Shown: positions 31,950-44,104 of the stretch, piece by piece | How positions within the stretch are numbered: position 1 is the first letter of the stretch | Layout: every line of letters begins with the position of its first letter | Source of the DNA: Chelydra serpentina | Taxonomy: Eukaryota; Chordata; Testudines; Chelydridae | Length of the DNA stretch: 64,000 bases | Direction: 5' to 3' | Assembly (NCBI GenBank): GCA_037349315.1 | Contig: JBAIAC010000027.1 | Coordinates: 20,252,501-20,316,500, forward strand | Program-made: the position numbers and the translations under genes | Notes under the pieces: generated by a model | The model's input: only the letters and a program-made list of their open reading frames with translations | What the model was told of the DNA's origin: nothing | Databases searched by the model: none

Positions 31950-32698
31950 TGCTCTCTCCCTGGGCTGACCCCTGCTGATCACTCTAGTAACTTGACCCCC
32001 TAACTAGGTCACTGTCTTGTCTCCACCCCTCCCAGAGACCCCATTGGCCCCCACTAGCAGTCCACAAACCAGAAACAAAAATCCTGTCCCCAGCTCTGGG
32101 GTTCTTCCTCAGCTCTGCCTGGTGCTGGCCAATAGGGAACCCCCCTCGGCTCTGAGTTCCAGACCAGGACCCTGCACCTAACAAGCCAGGTCTGTTCCTT
32201 TACCTGTGCTGTGGTTTTCCCTGGGCCAAGTCATAGAATATCAGGGTTGGAAGGGACCTTAGTAGGTCATCTAGTCCGACCCGCAGCTCAAAGCAGGACC
32301 AATCCCCAATTTTTGCCCCAGATCCCTAAATGGCCCCCTCAAGGATGGAACTCATAATGGTGGGTTTAGCAGGCCAATGCTCAAACCACTGAGCTATCCC
32401 TCTCCCCACGTCCCACCTTTCTTCTCAAGTTCCCCCTAGAGAGTCTCCTAGTCCCTCGCACACCTTCCTGCCTGGAGAGCATTTCTTCCTCCCCTTCTTC
32501 CCTCCAGCTTCCTTCCCTGCTCTGACCTTTCGTCCTGGCTAAGTCAGGGCCCTGGTGGAGTCTTTGTGCTCCCTGGAGTCTCCGCAGCCATAGCTGCCGT
32601 CTCCTTTCATACAGGAATCCCCTGATTTCTCCTGGGAGGGGCAGCTTGGCTTAGCCTCGGGCTCTCCAGGCTGGGGTGGGGTAAGTCACCCTGTTACA
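31950..32698 (-). mobile_element. Possible LTR split by a SINE
   Basis: The minus strand starts TGTAACAGGGTGACTTACC at 32698, and the rest has the composition of other LTRs here. A SINE at 32232-32404 interrupts it. The distal end and target duplication were not found. Confidence 0.3.
32232..32404 (-). mobile_element. tRNA-derived SINE, copy 3
   Basis: CR1-like tail (TATCAGGGTTGGAAGGGACC) to tRNA head (CAAACCACTGAGCTATCCCT) read on the minus strand. Confidence 0.87.
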
Positions 32699-33384
32699 GA
32701 CGGTTTCTGGAATGCTCTTTGGCTCCCAGTTTGCATGAGAGCCCAAAGCCAAGTCCGCGGTGGTGTGGGCTGGCTGCAGAGGTGGAGAGCACATTGAGCA
32801 AGGGGAATTCTTACCGTTCAGGGAGCTGCGAGGGGAAACTCCCCAGAGCAGATGCTGGATAGACCCCTCCATTGAAAGCAGACGTAACACAATCTCCTGG
32901 CCTGGGAACAAGCGTGAGGAACGCTCCCAGAAATTGAAAGTGAGCTGCTGATTCCCTGCCTGACTAGACTGGAGAGAGTGCTGGCTGTGCTCCAAAACAC
33001 CAGCCAACGGGAAACTGCTATTGGCCACGATCTAGCAAGGAGCAACGGGAAACAAGGATCCTCGGCCTGCAGAAATTGTCCCCATGGCCCTGCAGTCAGA
33101 GCAGCTCTGACAATTTGCACCAGCCCAGGCTCTGCCCTCGAAGGCGGAACAGAACCTACCACTTGTTGATCGGGCCTGATCCGGATCTCAGTGACACTGG
33201 GGGTAAACCAGCAGTAACTCCACTGAAGTCAGTAGGCACAAAGAGTTTCATCCCCACTGACTTCATTGACTTCAGTGAACTTACTCCTGATTTACACCAG
33301 AGTTAGCAGGAAAAGACTCACGCCCCGAAAGTCTGTAGCAATCCGGTTAAAAGGGAACTGCTGCCAAATGCAGTCCCACTAAGC
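32699..33384. other. Intergenic
   Basis: No gene. A dispersed repeat with TTGACTTCAGTGAACTTACTC and GATTTACACCAG occupies about 33221-33305. Related copies are at 44041-44083 and 54710-54790. Confidence 0.45.
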
Positions 33385-33924
33385 CAGCGGCTCTCACCCC
33401 GGCCAGACTATTGTACCACTTTCAGGAGTCTCATTGGCCTTGTGTATCCCCAAGTTTCACCTCATTTAAAGACGACTCGCTTACAAACTCCGACATAAAA
33501 GTACAGATGTGTCACAGCCACACTAGTACTGACAAATTGCTCCCTTTAAATTCTCATTTTTACCATCTAATTCTAAAATAAATCAATTGGAATATAAATA
33601 TTGTACCTACATTTCGGTGTTTAGTGTATAAAGCTGTATAAACAAGTCATTGTATGACATTTTAGTTTGTACTGACTTCACTAGTGCTTTTTATGTAGCC
33701 TGTTGTAAAACTAGACTAGGATGACCAGACAGCAAGTGTGAAAAATCGGGACAGGGGGTGTGGGGTAATTGGAGCCTATATAAGAAAAGGACGCAAAAAT
33801 CGGGACTGTCCCTATAAAATCAGGACATCTGGTCACCCTAAACTAGACAAATATCTTGATGTACCCCCCTAGAAGACCTCTGAGTACCCCCAGGGGCACA
33901 TGTACCCCTGGTTGAGATCCACTG
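33385..33924. mobile_element. hAT-Charlie-like element carrying a nested MITE
   Basis: The ends CAGCGGCTCTCACCC and GGTTGAGATCCACTG are inverted hAT-type termini. The interior is AT-rich and noncoding. The MITE at 33717-33840 is inserted in it with a perfect 8-bp duplication. Confidence 0.65.
33717..33840 (-). mobile_element. 124-bp hAT-like MITE, copy 2
   Basis: The flanks AACTAGAC (33709-33716 and 33841-33848) are a perfect 8-bp target duplication. Termini TAGGATGACCAGAC and CTGGTCACCCTA. Orientation is opposite to copies 1, 3 and 4. Confidence 0.92.
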
Positions 33925-34079
33925 CTCGAATCCCCAGCGAGTGTACCCATGAACTCTGGCGAGGGCGTGGGGATATATCAGACTGATGGGATGTAGAGAG
34001 CCAGCTGGAATTAGCTGAAAGTCCTGGGCCACCGCATTGTACAAAAATACAAAATGGGGAAGAACTGTGTAGACATCAG

Positions 34080-34440
34080 TACCGCGAAGTAGATCTGGAG
34101 ATTATAGTGGCTAGGAGTCAACCGTGCGGTGCTGTTATGAAACCGGCAAATGTCATTCTGGGGATTATTAATGGGAGTGTGTGTGAGACATGGGAGGGAA
34201 TTGTTCCGCTCTACTCGGCACCGGGCAGGCCTCTGCTTGGAGCCCTCTGTCCAGTTCTGGGTACCACCCTTTAGGAAAGATGTGAACAAATTGGAGAGAA
34301 TCCCAGAGAGCAATAAAAATGATCAAAGGGTCAGAGAACTTGACCAACGAGGAAAGGCTAAATAAACTGGGCCTCCTGGAGAGGAGAAGGCTGAGGTGGG
34401 ACCTGATAACAAAGATGTTAAGGGCTGTTTTAAGGAGGCT
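34080..34440 (+). repeat. Diverged CR1 fragment
   Basis: The plus strand reads CR1-like segments (LEPSVQFWVPPFRKDVNKLERI, then LGLLERRRLRWDLI) across frameshifts. Confidence 0.65.
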
Positions 34441-35734
34441 GGTGATTGGTTCACCAATTGGCTTTTTTACTGTCAGGCCAGCAGTGAGGTTACGCTATAG
34501 AACGGAGCACATCCTCTGGGTGCCCATGGAAGCAAGCCAGCCCCAGGTGCATGCAAAGCACCACTGATGTCTGGCCCCATCTCCTCGTTGCATCATCTCA
34601 TCCCATGGCTCAGAGGGGACACCAGGGAAATGGAGCCGAGAAGGGGAAAGCCCTGGTGGCTGAAGCCGAGTGTGGGCTGGAGTCAGTGAGCATAAGAGGA
34701 AGAACGAAAGCTAGCCTGGCTATTTATAGTGGTGTCAGTACAGAGTCGATGGAAACAGCCCAGAAGAGAAACCACAGAGCTCCCCCTGAGCGTCTGAAAC
34801 CGAGCCCAAGTCGAGAGCTGTCAGCGCTTTTTCAGCAATGCCTTTTAACTCACTGAGACCTGGCTCCAGCCAGCTCCACGGGGACCTGCCTCTTCCCGCT
34901 CTGCCTTCCCCACTCCCTTTAGGGAGTTCTCGACCTGGGGTTGTGACCTCTCTGAGGGTCACAAGGTCATTCCCTGGGGGTCGTGCATGGTCAGGGGCTG
35001 CGGGAAAGGGGTCACCAACAGAAAGAGTGTGCAAACCACTTTTCGAAGGGCTTTAGCAGCCCAGATGCTTTCAGCGTCACACTTTGCCCTCGCTAGCACC
35101 TTCCATCCAAAGAGCTGCGAGCACCTCGCAGACATTCGTCAGTTCCCCCACGTGCGCCTGCCCTGGGAGACGGGCCGTCAGGGCGTCAGCCCGGACAGCG
35201 CGAGGAAGGACCCCTCACGGAGGCAAGAGGAGGCAAGGCAGGACCATTGCAAACTCTGATAGCTCAGGAATAGGGTTGGGATAATCATTGATAGTTACAT
35301 GATTTAGATTTTAAATCATTTCGAACCTAGCTCTATGCCTGAGCTGAACGCGGCGCAATAGGGCCTTGTTCTCAACTGGGGCCTCTAGGAGCTATCATAA
35401 TTCAAATCATGAATATCCTCACTTTTCAGATTGGAAACTGAGGCACAGACAGGGCAAGTGACCTGCTCAGGAGTGTGCCATAGAGCAGCCGCAGAAGCGT
35501 GAATGCAATTCGTAGCCTCCTAGGGCAGGCTCTACCAATGGGAAAATGTCAATTTACAGCAGTCCCCAGTCTCTGGGTCTAGCTGCAATCCCAACCATGC
35601 ACAAATGTGCACACTTTAGAAGAGGCTATCGGTCGTGTGTATCGAACCAAATAATGTATTACTCTGTTTCTGTGGCCTGCATCTTTAATTCTCTAAGGAC
35701 AACGCAATGTCCCTTTAGTTCAGTGCAGACTGTT
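34441..35734. other. Intergenic with hAT and MIR fragments
   Basis: A hAT terminus fragment is at about 34928-35050 (TCTCGACCTGGGGTTGTGAC). A MIR fragment is at about 35375-35480 (GGAAACTGAGGCACAGACAG). No gene recognised. Confidence 0.45.
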
Positions 35735-35747
35735 CATAGAATCATAG

Positions 35748-35963
35748 TATCAGAGGGGTAGCTGTGTTAGTCTGGATCTGTAGAAGCAACAAAGAGTCCT
35801 GTGGCACCTTATAGACTAACAGACGTATTGGAGCATAAGCTTTCGTGGGTGAATCCCCACTTCTCCACTGCATGCATCTGAAGAAGTGGGGATTCACCCA
35901 CGAAAGCTTATGCTCCAATACGTCTGTTAGTCTATAAGGTGCCACAGAACTCTTTGTCGCTTC
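35748..35963 (+). mobile_element. Foldback element, subfamily A, copy 1
   Basis: A unique head (ATCAGAGGGGTAGCTGTGTT) is followed by two inverted arms of about 100 bases meeting near 35875. The arms carry GGTGCCAC, CATAAGCTTTCGTGGGTGAA and complements. The 13-bp CATAGAATCATAG repeats at 35735-35747 and 35964-35976. It is inserted at the 3' end of the CR1 that follows. Confidence 0.82.
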
Positions 35964-37100
35964 CATAGAATCATAGAATCTCAGGGTTGGAAGGGACCTC
36001 AGGAGGTCATCTAGTCCAACCCCCTGCTCAACGCAGGACCAACCCCAACTAAATCATCCCAGCCAGGGCTTTGTCAAGCCTGACCTTAAAAACCTCTAAG
36101 GAAGGAGAGTCCACCACGTCCCTAGGGAACCCATTCCAGTGCTTCACCACCCTACTAGTGAAAACGTTTTTCCTAATATCCAACCTAAACCTCCCCCTCT
36201 GCAACTTGAGACCATTACTCCTTGTTCTGTCATCTTCTACCACTGAGAACAGTCTAGATCCATCCTCTTTGGAACCCCCTTTCAGGTAGCTGAAAGCAGC
36301 TATCAAATCCCCCCTCATTCTTCTCTTCTGCAGGCTAAACAATCCCAGTTCCCTCAGGCTCTCCTCATAAGTCATGTGCTCCAGCCCCCTAATCATTTTT
36401 GTTGCCCTCCGCTGGACTCTTTCCAATTTATCCACATCCTTCTTGTAGTGTGGGGCCCAAAACTGGACACAGTACTCCAAATGAGGCCTCACCAGTGCCG
36501 AATAGAGGGGAATGATCACGTCCCTCGATCTGCTGGAAATGCCCCTACTTATACAGCCCAAAATGCCATTAGCCTTCTTGGCAACAAGGGCACACTGTTG
36601 ACTCATATTCAGCTTTTTGTCCACTGTAACCCCTAGGTCCTTTTCTGCAGAACTGCTGCCCAGCCATTTGGTCCCTAGTCTGTAGCAGTGCATGGGATTC
36701 TTCCGTCCTAAGTGCAGGACTCTGCACTTGTCCTTGTTGAACCTCATCATATTTCTTTTGGCCCAATCCTCTAATTTGTCTAGGTCCCTCTGTATCCTAT
36801 CCCTACCCTCCAGCGTATCAACCACTCCTCCCAGTTTAGTGTCATCTGCAAACTTGCTAAGGGTGCAGTCCACACCATCCTCCAGATCCTTGATGAAGAT
36901 ATTGAACAAAACCGGCCCCAGGACTGACCCTTGGGGCACTCCACTTGATACTGGCTGCTAACTAGACATGGACCCATTGATCACTACCCATTGAACCCAA
37001 CAATGCTAAAGTCAAGAAATAGCACATCCACTGCTTCCCCCTCATCCACAGAGCCAGTTATCTCATCATAGAAGGCAATTAGGTTAGTCAGGCATGGTTA
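35964..37100 (-). mobile_element. CR1 LINE, 5' truncated, internal deletion
   Basis: A minus-strand frame of about 296 codons (36939-36049) starts within RT ([20 protein letters not shown], then FADDTKLGG) and runs to the usual CR1 C-terminus. Upstream, ITGSVDEGEAVD-type sequence (about 37030-37080) joins abruptly to the RT middle. Compared with 50757-51060, a segment is missing. The 3' end has the ATTCTATGATTCTATG repeat, with a foldback element inserted there. Confidence 0.92.
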
Positions 37101-38363
37101 CACACACTGTACTCTTTCTCTTGTAAAGACGTCACCTTTTTGTGTTCTTGTTTCTCTTACTTTAAATCCAATTGATTCAGACTGAAAGCATCTATTTGCT
37201 TTTCTCGTGTGGGGAGATGCATGACAATCTGCACATACCCCCCCGGAAGTGCTTATTTTACAGTAAGTGTCATCCGTAAGAACAGCTGACAGGAACGCTG
37301 GTTTGAAAATAGGGGGTGTGTGGAAAAAACACGTCAGTTCTTGGTCTTTAATTGAAAAAAGTTGAAAATTTCGGTAGAAAGCAGACACTTTCTGCAAAAC
37401 GACGAGTTTAATCAAAAACCCATTTTCCATCCAAAAACCAGTTTGGATGGAAACCTTCTGCCCCGCCCTAGACAACAGGGTGCACTAAAAGGTTTTGCTG
37501 GCAGATTTTCCAAGAGTAAACTTGTCATAACTCCCTTCTGTACCGGACATTGGTTGGAAGTTTAGCTTCCCTGTCCTTGGTTTTCTCACTGAGACTTCTG
37601 GTGGAAGGAGAGTAGGCAAAACGCCTGCCTCGGAGATTGTTGCTCTGTGTTAGGTTATGGGAGGGGGTGTCAAATAAGGATTATAACAAGAATTTGGTTG
37701 TATGGTAAAATAGTCGGGTTTTCTGTCTTACTGGGGTGAAGAACACCATAGAAATCGTAACTGGAGCTGGCCAAAAGTTTTTTGTCTACATTGTTTTTGG
37801 ATGAAAAGTTGGGGTTTCAACAAAATGCATTTTTTTGGTGGAAAATTCCAACGTTTCGGCAAAAAACCAAAAACCCAAAACTGAAAAGTTTTTGGTCAAA
37901 ACCCTCCAAAATGTCAAGTTTGGGCCAAAAACGTTTTTGAGTTTTGGCTTTTCAACAAGAAATTGAAATTTTCCACAGGAAAAAAACCACCACCACATTT
38001 TCCAGCCAGCTGTAATGGCTACAAATAAACCATGAAAAGGAAGGTCCCTGCTTCTGCAGAGATTCCTCAGCCTCTTCAGTGCAGGGTCTTCACAGCCGCT
38101 TGTCTCAGACCTGCCACCGTGCTCCCAGAGAGCCAGCCCTGTCTCCCCCAGGGAGCTTTGCTCGATGAAGCTGTTGTGTTCACAGGATGCAGCGGGTAAA
38201 GGTTTCACCCAAAGGGCCCGGCTCCACTGGCTTTGCCAGGGTAAGCATCCCTTGGCCAGGAGGTGGAATTTCAAGAGCACACTAGTTTCTTCACGATTTT
38301 AGCAGCGTCCAAACCAGAACCAAAAATAGACTTTTCCATGTGCTGACCCAGCCTGGCACCAAT
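37101..38363. other. Intergenic, AT-rich dispersed repeats
   Basis: Stretches at 37320-37450 and 37765-37990 are rich in GAAAATTTC and TTTTGG words and resemble others at 2455-3125, 44810-45190 and 53360-53640. The element class is unknown. No gene. Confidence 0.4.
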
Positions 38364-38364
38364 C

Positions 38365-38535
38365 GGGGGAGGGCTAGCTCAGTGGTTTGAGCATTGGCCT
38401 GCTAAACCCAGGGTTGTGAGTTCAATCCTTGAGAGGGCCATTTAAGGTCTGGGGGGAAAATTGGGGATTGGTCCTGCTTTGAGCAGGGGGTTGGACTAGA
38501 TGACCTCCTAAGGTCCCTTCCATCCCTGATATTCA
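38365..38535 (+). mobile_element. tRNA-derived SINE, copy 4
   Basis: The head GCTAGCTCAGTGGTTTGAGC, then B-box GGTTGTGAGTTCAATCC, and a CR1-like tail ending at GACCTCCTAAGGTCCCTTCC. Confidence 0.88.
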
Positions 38536-39505
38536 GTATCCCTGGGTCAGTTTATTACCAGAGTCTTTACACTGACCCTTTAACTCTGAAATTCAAAGGG
38601 GTCCCAGTTCAGGGCCCACTGTTAGGACCAGAGCTATGCATCCTCCCAATCCAGGGCTGCTCTGGGGGCTGGAGCGGCCCCCAGTGTAACACAGACAACC
38701 CCAGGTCCCTGTCTATATGTCAGCCTCCTCCCCAGGCTGCCGTAGGGGTTTCAGCACTGGTGGGTTCTCCTGTGTGCTGTGGCCCTGCCTCCCCAATCCC
38801 AGCATGCCCTGGGCACCAGTTTTAGGAGTAAGGATCTCACCCAAAGAGCTTTGGGGCAGGGGCTGTATGTATGGACAGCGCCTAGCGTAATGGGGTCCAA
38901 ACTAGCTGTGGCGTGTAGGCCTCATGGCATTATACATGCTAAACAATAATGTTGTGGGTTGAGTTCAACCTCATGTACACGGCTGGGGGTGACAGGCACC
39001 ATGCATTGAAGATAGCTGGGAGAGAGAGTTAACAAGCCCCCCACATAAAACACGGGCAAGTTCACCCAGGAATTAGAACTATGTGGGCAAAGAGCTCTGC
39101 TGAGTATTGGGGGCAGGGGACGAAAGCCAAGCAGACAGTATGGTACACATGATGGCAATCTGGCCCTGGGAGAAAGCTAAAGAGGAGGACACAGTGCTGT
39201 CTGGAAAGGCAGGCTTGGAACAGCGAGCAAAGGGACTGTCCCCTGCGGTTTGATTCCTGCTGTATTCAGGGAAGCAGTAAATTATGTATAACTTTTATAA
39301 ATAAACAGGATTGCACCAAAGAAAATACCTGACTGTATCATACGTTTCTCCACCTGACTGGAACAACCCACCATGCCCTGAGTTTGGCTAACCCCTTGGG
39401 TCAAAAGGGGTAGCAGTAATAATACTCAGTGACTCTGGTCGTTCAGCCCAGCACAGGGGGCCTGCACTAGCCCAAGTGAAGTCGGGGGAGGGGGGGTTTC
39501 AGCCA
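38536..39505. other. Intergenic
   Basis: A CAGCGCCTAGCGTAATGGGG word near 38877 matches the L2 3' end. AATAAA occurs at about 39300. No gene recognised. Confidence 0.4.
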
Positions 39506-39506
39506 T

Positions 39507-41151
39507 GCAGGGCCAGCTCCAGGCACCAGCCGACCAAGCACGTGCTTGGGGCGGCACCTGGAGAGGGGGCGGCGCTGAGGTTTTTGGGGTTTTTTTTTAA
39601 TTAAAAAAAAACACGCTTCCCAGGCGGGGCAGCGGAGCCCCACTCCCCGCCGGCGAGCCCCGCTCCCCGCCGGCCCCCGGCCAGGGGAGCGGGGAGCGGC
39701 ATCGCCCCGGCCGGGGAAGCGGGCATGCTCCCTGCCTGTGCCCCGGCCGTGGCAGTGGGGAGCAGCATCGCCCAGACCAGGGCCCTGGGGAAGCCGCCCT
39801 CCCTGCCGGCACCCTGGCCGGGGCAGCGGGGAGCGGCATCGCCCCAGCCAGGGCAACAGGGAGCGGCATCGCCCCGGCCGGGGGAGCATGGCGGCGGGCA
39901 TGCTGCGCTCCCCGCCGGCGCCCCCGCTGGGGGAGCGGGACCGCGGGCATGCTGCGCTCCCCGCTGGGGCTGTGACGAGTTGGGGTCACAGAGACCTGCT
40001 TGGTGCTGCCACCTGGTGTGCCAAGGCTACTTCTGCCCCTGCTTCCAGGCCTTTTCCAGCTTGGGACTCCCGAATCCTGTCTGTTTTGAGCCAGATTCCA
40101 CTGATCTGCTGCAAACACAGACCCAGGTCCGAACCAAGTCCACTCACAACTGTAAGGCTCCTGGAAGCGCTCTTGCCTTTGACACCCAGGTGTCCAACCC
40201 CCAAGGAGGTTCAAACCCTTAATACATCCGTTTTACCCTGTATAAAGCTTATACAGGGCAAACTCATAAATAGTTCGCCTTCTATTTCAAAGATAGAAAG
40301 ATATGCACAGCTGTTTGCCCCCCCCACCCCGGGTACCAACTCGTACACCAGGAAACTTAATGAGTACAAAGTGATTTTAATAAGTACAGAAAGTAGGATT
40401 TAGGTGATTCCAAGTAGTGACAGACAGAACAAAGTGAATTACTAAGTAAAATAAAGTAAAACACGCAGGCCTATGGCTAATCAAACTTCACACAGATATC
40501 AAAACCTCACCGGCTCCAGCTTTCTTTCTTTCACAGGCTGTAAAGCTTCTAGCCTGGGTCCAGCAGTCGCTCACACCCCCTATTGTCTCTGTCCTTTGTT
40601 CAGTCTCTCTCAGGTATGTCCTTGGGGGGTGGAGAGCCTCTCTCTTTAGCCAGCTGAAGACAAAATGGAAGGGTCTTCCAAGGGCTTTTATAGCCTTTTC
40701 CCCATTCCCTGTGTAGGATCCAGTTGCCATGGAGTTTTGGGATCACATGGGCAAGTCACATGTCCATGCACCCCTTGGTAACCAGTCCGACCAGCTGCAT
40801 TCTTGACCAGGCTTTGGGGTCTGCAACTTCTTTTGTCTGTTAAGTGCTCGTACTTAACAGGCACATTCTTTCCTCCAAACATGATCCCATGCACTTACAA
40901 AGGCTATGTACAAAACCAGCAAATATAAAACCAATCTTCATAACTCCAACTACAACAATGATACATGCATACAAACAGGAGGAATACATTCAGTAGGTCA
41001 TAACTTTCACAGAGATATGTTACATGGCACATGTAGCATAAAACATATTCTAGTTACATATATACATTTATAAGCCTCTCCCCATAAAGCTTTATGGGGT
41101 ACACCGTCACAGGGGCCCAGCCTGAGAGGAGCGGCAAAAAAGCCAGAGCTG
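39507..41151. mobile_element. hAT-like GC-rich element interrupted by an LTR
   Basis: The ends CAGGGCCAGCTCC (39507) and GAGCTGGCCCTG (ending near 41157) are inverted repeats. The left part is a GC-rich block of repeated GGGAGCGGCATCGCC words that yields spurious long open frames on both strands. An LTR sits inside it. Confidence 0.55.
39971..41111 (-). mobile_element. Solo LTR with 5-bp duplication GGGGC
   Basis: The 1141-bp unit has the ends TGTGAC and GTCACA. GGGGC is repeated exactly at 39966-39970 and 41112-41116. Read on the minus strand it has GGCTATAAAAGCCC near 40690 and ATTAAAATCAC near 40380, the order expected for promoter and poly(A) signal of an LTR. It is nested in the hAT-like element. 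Confidence 0.88.
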
Positions 41152-41157
41152 GCCCTG

Positions 41158-41861
41158 CAACTGTGTGGCTAATTGGAGAATTAGGCTCTTAATGTGAATG
41201 TGGGGTGAATTTCCCCCTCCAGGAGGACAGCAGGACTCCTCCAGAACAGCCTGGGGCTGGAATTGGCCAATTGTCCTGCCACGAGCTTCAGAAATGAAAC
41301 CAAAAGCAGAAACGCTTGCGCTCGCAAACATTTTGAAACCAGGATCTGGGTTTTCTGGATGTCTGATTGTCCTGGGCTCCTGGCCAGGGAAACTCCCACG
41401 CAGAAGCAACAAAGAAACTGCAGCCTCTCACAGTTTGTCTGTGTGGTGACCTGGCTAGGCGAGGCTATGCCAACTGGGAGGAGAGGCGGAGGCAAACCAA
41501 GACACAAGGGATCATTTTAAGCTTTTAGAACTTTCTAAGGAAAAACCCCCAAATTGTACCAGGAGCATAAAGCCAAAGATGTTCTGCTTACAATAATAAA
41601 CTCTAGATTACCAACTCAGTAACTTTTGCGAGTTTGCACACGCTACTCTTCCTCACTCTTCACCGTTAGGACCAACTGCATTGTTATTAACAAGAACAAA
41701 AGAGATTATTTAACATTAGACTGTGTCACTTCAGAGAAGAATCAACTTTCCCTCTCCTTGGCTGTAAGTCCTGCTCCGCTCTTGCTGGCCTGTTCTTTGC
41801 TTCTCTTCGCTTTGAAGTGCTCCTTGGATTCAATGTTCCTGTGGTTGTACCTCTTTCCACC
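41158..41861. other. Intergenic, no gene recognised
   Basis: No conserved exon or clear repeat family seen. Confidence 0.4.
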
Positions 41862-42830
41862 GAGTTTTTGCAGATGATACAAAATTCCTCAAGATAGTTA
41901 AGTCCCAGGAAGACTGCGAAGAGCTACAAAGGGATCTCACAAAACTGGGTGACTGGGCAATAACATGGCAGATGAAAGTCAATGTTGATAAATGCAAAGT
42001 AATGCACATTGGAAAACATAATCCCAACTATACATATAAAATGATGGGGGTCTAAAGTAGCTGTTACCACTCAAGAAAGATTTTGGAGTCATTGTGGATA
42101 GTTCTCTGAAAACAGCCACTCAATGTGAAACATCATTCAAAAAAGCTAACAGAATGTTGGGAATCATTAAGAAAGGGGTAGATAATAAGACAGAAATTAT
42201 CATATTGCCTCTATATAAATCCATGGTATGCCCGCATCTTGAATACTGCATACAGATGTGGTTTCCCCCTCTCAAAAAAAATATATTGGACTTGGAAAAG
42301 GTTCAGAAACGAAAAATTATTAGGGGTATGGAACAGCTTCCGTATGAGGAGAAATTACTAAGACTGGGACTTTTCAGCTTGGAAAAGAGACGATTAAAGG
42401 GATATATGATAGAGGTCTATAAAATCATGACTGGAGTGGAGAAAGTAAAAAAGGAAGTGTTATTTACTCCTTCTCATAGCACAAGAACTAGGGGCCAGCA
42501 GGTTTAAAACAAACAGAAGGAAGTATTTTTTCACACAATACACAGTCAACCTGCGGAACTGCTTGCCACAGGATGTTGTGAAGGCCAAGACTATAACAGG
42601 GTTCAAAAAAGAACTAGATAAATTCAATAGCTATTAGCCAGGATGGGCAAGGATGGTGTTCCTAGCCTCTGTTTGCCAGAAGCTGGGAATGGGCGACAGG
42701 GGATGGTTCACTTGATGGTCACCTGTTCTGTTCATTCCCTCTGGGACACCTGGCCTTGGCCACTGTCAGAAGACAGGATACTGGGGTAGATGGACCTTTG
42801 GTCTAACCCAGTCTGGCCTTTCTTATGTTT
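41862..42830 (+). mobile_element. CR1 LINE fragment, second subfamily
   Basis: The plus strand reads FADDTKFLKIVKSQEDCEEL in broken frame, then an open frame 42094-42507 (KKANRMLGIIKKGVDNKTE, then PHLEYCIQMWFPPLKK) and the 3' region with GATGGACCTTTGGTCTAACC. It shares its subfamily with 7033-7510. Confidence 0.88.
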
Positions 42831-44035
42831 ATCCTCTTTCATCTGTCAGCCGCCTTTGACACCATCAGCCACATTCTTCTTAAAATCTTGTCACTCCTGG
42901 GCTGCCACGACTCTGTCTTCTCCTGGTTCTCCTCCTACCTCTCTAATCACTCCTTCAGTGTGTCCTCTGGAGGGTCCTCCTCATCCCCCTCCAGCTTTCT
43001 GTGGGGGGTTCTACATGGATCCATCCTTGGTCCCCTTCTCTTCTCCCTCTAACACTTGTGTCTGGGCAATCTCCTTCACAAATACAAGTTCAGCTGTTGT
43101 CTCTGGCAATGACTCACAGACCTACCTCTCTACTCCAGACCTGCCTCCTTCTGTCCACACTGCAATCATGGCCTGTCTCTCTGACATCTCCTCATGGATG
43201 TCTAGCCGTCGGCTCAAGCTAAACATGGCTAAAGCAGAGTTCTTAATATCCCCCCCACCCCAGCTCTCCTCACTACCTTCCTTCTCTGTCGCTGTGGACA
43301 ACACCACCATCCTACCTATCACTCAGGCCTGTCATCGGGGCACCATCTTCAACTCAGACGTCTCTCTAAACCCTCCCATCCAGGCTGTGTCTAAGTCTTG
43401 CTGATTCTTGCTGGAGAACATCCCTAAAATATGACCTTTCCTATCCAGCCACACAGCTAAAATGCTCTTCCAGATGCACTCTTCCCCTGCTGCTGCATTT
43501 TCCTAGCTCATCACTTTGGCCCCAGCACCTCTCTCTTTGCATCCTCTGCTGGCTCCCCCTTCTCTATGGTGTCAAACATGAGCTACTTGTCTTCACTTTC
43601 CCGGCCCGTCACAGCCTTTCCCCACCCTGCCTGTATCTCTCCTTCAGTACGGAAAGGTCGACTCCCACTTCCCATCGGCCCATGACGCGGCCTCCATCGC
43701 CCGCTTGTTAACTTTTCAAACAAGCGCCTTTGGGCTTTCTCCCATCCTGCCCCTCATGCACTAAAGCCCTCCTTTGCCATCAGGCATACAAAAAACTTGA
43801 CAGTGGTTAGGCAGTTGGTGAGATGAGACCCCTGCCCATCACGCTGACCGTATGGTCTCTTCGTGCTCCCTGTATGTCTGTCCGTATCCATCTGTTCTCT
43901 CTGATTCGATTCTGAGATCGTAAGGCAGAGACCATCTTTTTGTTCTGTGTTTGTATAGCACCATGGGGCCTGATCGATGCCTCGGGCTCTGGAGTGCTAC
44001 CACAGGACCCATAATAAGTCATAATGATAATGTAC
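42826..44035 (+). mobile_element. L2 LINE fragment (RT and 3' end)
   Basis: The reading sense [13 protein letters not shown], then [20 protein letters not shown] and [11 protein letters not shown] is L2 reverse transcriptase. The 3' end (GTTCTGTGTTTGTATAGCAC, then ATGGGGCC) matches the usual L2 tail. Frameshifts are frequent. Confidence 0.82.
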
Positions 44036-44083
44036 ACTGATGAAACTCCATTGCCTTCATTGGGGTTACACCCGATTTACACT

Positions 44084-44104
44084 CCCTAACCCTAACCCTA
44101 ACCC
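44084..44104 (-). repeat. Interstitial telomeric repeat, (TTAGGG)3.5
   Basis: CCCTAACCCTAACCCTAACC plus one C, exact on the plus strand. It directly follows a dispersed repeat ending GATTTACAC. Normal intergenic DNA continues on both sides, so this is not a chromosome end. Confidence 0.9.

Noticed and set aside
39467..40403. Overlapping long frames of 140-220 codons
   Set aside because: They run through GC-rich tandem words of a transposon and into an LTR, on both strands, with no domain.
44084..44104. Chromosome end
   Set aside because: Only 21 bases of telomeric repeat with ordinary sequence on both sides.
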